From: Bin5 sp965208965
Lineage (GTDB): Bacteria; Chloroflexota; Anaerolineae; Caldilineales; Caldilineaceae
Assembly: GCA_965208965.1 (NCBI GenBank)
Contig: OZ242384.1
Span: 3,968,001-4,032,000 of the forward strand
Length of the DNA: 64,000 nt
Reading direction: 5' to 3'
Shown here piece after piece: positions 62,551 through 64,000 of this stretch (position 1 is its first letter; each line of letters starts with the position of its first letter). The notes beneath the pieces were generated by a model. The model made no database searches and was not told the origin of the DNA. It was given only the letters and a program-made list of their open reading frames with translations. Position numbers and translations under genes: made by a program.

Positions 62551-63517
62551 TTTCTTTTCGCACCACCAGGGCGACCCAATCCGCCCTTTGTCTGCGCCCC
62601 ACCTCCCGCAAACTGTGACGGGCCGCAGCCGACAAAACCATCTCCGACTTCTCCTCCAGGATGCCCGAGAGAATCAATAAGCCGCCCGGCGCGAGAGGTT
62701 CGGCAAGAGAAACGTTCTCATAAGTCCCGTCGAACAGACCGACCAGGACCTCCGCAAGGATGTTGGCGGCGATAACCTGGAAGCGGCCTGGCTGCCCTGC
62801 CGGAATCGACCCCTGCTCAATGTTCAAGGCTTCCGGTGAAAGAGCAATCCCGTTTCTCAAGGCGTTTTCCCTCGCAGCCCGGACCGCCAGGGGGTCGATG
62901 TCTGTCGCCCAAACCGGTCTCGCGCCCAGATTTACCGCAACAATGGAAAGAACACCACTACCCGTTCCAACATCCAGAAACGAGTCTCCTGGCTGCACGC
63001 ACTCCTCAAGCGCGGCCACGCAAAGCCGCGTCGTCGGGTGCAGCCCAGTGCCAAACGCCATGCCCGGCTCAAGCCGCACCACGAGGTCGCCGGGCAGCGG
63101 CTCCGGCTTCTCCCATGCAGGTGTAAGCAGCACGCGCTGCCCAATGCGCATCGGCCTGTAGTGCCGCTTCCAGGCATGCGCCCAGTCTTCCTCCCTTACG
63201 GGCCGCACAACCGGTTCCGGCATAGGATAGAGTAGCCCCAGATGCCAAAGGCCCTCTTCAATCTCTCTCTGAATCCTTCTCCCACGCGGGCCCGGCTTCA
63301 GGTAAGTCTTGACTACCGTTTTGTACTGAGCCGCCACTGGATTTCCGAGATCATCATATCCGGTCGACTCCAGAACCGCGCCGCCGCCGGAAGCCTCGCC
63401 CGCGGCGCTGTCCTCGACCCAGTCGCCGCCGTTGCAGCGGTTGAACAGTTCAACGACGGCTTCAGCCGCTTCGCCGTCGACCTCTATCGCAATCTCGACC
63501 AGTTCATCCGGATTCAT
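62540..63517 (-). CDS. prmA: Ribosomal protein L11 methyltransferase
   Basis: 325 residues from ATG 63517; an earlier in-frame ATG at 63580 lies in a stretch that does not resemble the family. The N-terminal substrate domain (EIAIEVDGEAAEAVVELFNR) precedes the SAM domain with FLDVGTGSGVLSIVAVNLGA near 181-200 and IAANILAEVLVGLFDGTY near 251. It trimethylates L11. It forms a pair with rsmE. Confidence 0.9.
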   Translation of the reverse strand: MNPDELVEIAIEVDGEAAEAVVELFNRCNGGDWVEDSAAGEASGGGAVLESTGYDDLGNPVAAQYKTVVKTYLKPGPRGRRIQREIEEGLWHLGLLYPMPEPVVRPVREEDWAHAWKRHYRPMRIGQRVLLTPAWEKPEPLPGDLVVRLEPGMAFGTGLHPTTRLCVAALEECVQPGDSFLDVGTGSGVLSIVAVNLGARPVWATDIDPLAVRAARENALRNGIALSPEALNIEQGSIPAGQPGRFQVIAANILAEVLVGLFDGTYENVSLAEPLAPGGLLILSGILEEKSEMVLSAAARHSLREVGRRQRADWVALVVRKENAE

Positions 63518-63652
63518 TCGGAGTTGCCTTAGACCGCATGCAGTTCCCGGCGCGACCGTAGATACGCTATACTTCCTCAACTCAGCGGGACTCGGAGCTC
63601 AACTACCCTTCCGCTCCCAACTTGCGCCCTGAACTACCATCAAACCGAAGTC

Positions 63653-64000
63653 ATGAGCTTGCGCGCCAACTCCTACTTTAACCTCGCTCTCTGCATCCTG
63701 CTTTGGGCATCGATCCCGGTAGCTTCGAAGAAGATATTGGCAGAGTTGAACAATATACAGATGCTCTTCTACAGTACGGTTTTTTCGGCGCTTGCGCTAG
63801 GGGCGCTAGTCGCGGGGCAACGCAAGGCCGCCAGCCTGGTCCGGTTTTCTCTGCGTGACTACGCTCACATGGGCGGGCTGGGATTTTTGGGCGCGTTTCT
63901 CTACTACGTGCTTCTCTACGGAGCCTTTGCGCGCACCTCCGCCGCCGAAGGTTTTGTACTGGCCTACACGTGGCCCATCCTCGTCAGCCTGCTGGCCGTG
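63653..64000 (+). CDS. EamA/DMT family transporter, 3-prime end beyond window
   Basis: 116 codons to the window edge. Four membrane segments are already visible: NLALCILLWASIPVASKKIL near 10-29 is the DMT first helix, then LFYSTVFSALALGALVAG, GGLGFLGAFLYYVLLYGAF and the start of a fourth (FVLAYTWPILVSLLAV). The usual length is about 300 residues. Drug/metabolite or amino-acid export is common in the family. It is divergent from prmA. Confidence 0.8.
   Translation, partial: MSLRANSYFNLALCILLWASIPVASKKILAELNNIQMLFYSTVFSALALGALVAGQRKAASLVRFSLRDYAHMGGLGFLGAFLYYVLLYGAFARTSAAEGFVLAYTWPILVSLLAV

Overview
The window is a gene-dense, GC-rich bacterial chromosome segment. It most resembles a member of the Chloroflexota (Caldilinea/Anaerolineae-like). 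The support is circumstantial: a UPF0182 integral membrane protein, a T-box-controlled serS, many lipoprotein-dependent sugar and peptide ABC importers, a lycopene cyclase of the small membrane-embedded type, and a CruF-like carotenoid gene. There is no rRNA or other strict taxonomic marker, so this placement is inference. No CRISPR array, prophage or replication origin was seen.

Layout. 1-5.4 kb: the edge of a lipoprotein gene, a repeat-rich intergenic region, a TrmI-type tRNA methyltransferase, a PHP hydrolase and a nucleotidyltransferase-like protein. 5.4-12.8 kb: the UPF0182 protein, a ClbS/DfsB-like protein translationally coupled to a uronate-dehydrogenase-like SDR, and a penicillin-acylase-family Ntn hydrolase. 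12.9-15 kb (minus strand): a strong promoter, a T-box leader, serS, two tRNA-Ser genes, one tRNA-Arg with a GCG anticodon, then a hairpin terminator. 15-20.4 kb: a PPK1 protein that has only the N-terminal and middle domains, a YceI lipoprotein, a membrane sulfatase-like protein, an HD phosphohydrolase and a CHAD protein. 20.4-23.5 kb: scavenging enzymes (nucleoside hydrolase, mannonate-dehydratase-like, DapA-like).

23.8-28.5 kb: a DUF899 protein, then the conserved trio of circularly permuted ATP-grasp, alpha-E and transglutaminase proteins behind a promoter that carries a perfect palindrome. 28.6-39.7 kb (minus strand): a complete oligopeptide ABC importer with a hexaheme cytochrome embedded in it, followed by a DUF4870 protein, a GH4 glycosidase and a NIPSNAP protein. 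40.5-42 kb: an IS701-family element with a TTAG target duplication and a transposase whose C-terminal tail lies in the -1 frame. 42.2-48.9 kb: a carotenoid locus (phytoene synthase, divergent MerR regulator with a periodic GTAC array, lycopene cyclase, an exported protein, CruF-like hydratase, PlsY-like acyltransferase, a doubly frameshifted CruC-like glycosyltransferase, a phosphopantetheinyl transferase). It looks designed to make a glycosylated, possibly acylated, monocyclic carotenoid.

49-64 kb: small membrane proteins, a BCP-type peroxiredoxin, a lipase-like hydrolase, a TrpF-like protein downstream of a beta-RFAP-synthase-like GHMP protein, a large FtsX permease downstream of a sugar ABC importer, the rsmE/prmA pair and the start of an EamA transporter.

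Between the genes there is a dispersed repeat family. Two longer copies (about 1151-1690 and 40003-40500) share a long hairpin in which one base pair has changed on both sides. Three further sites (about 5473, 48951 and 61451) share a short motif with them.
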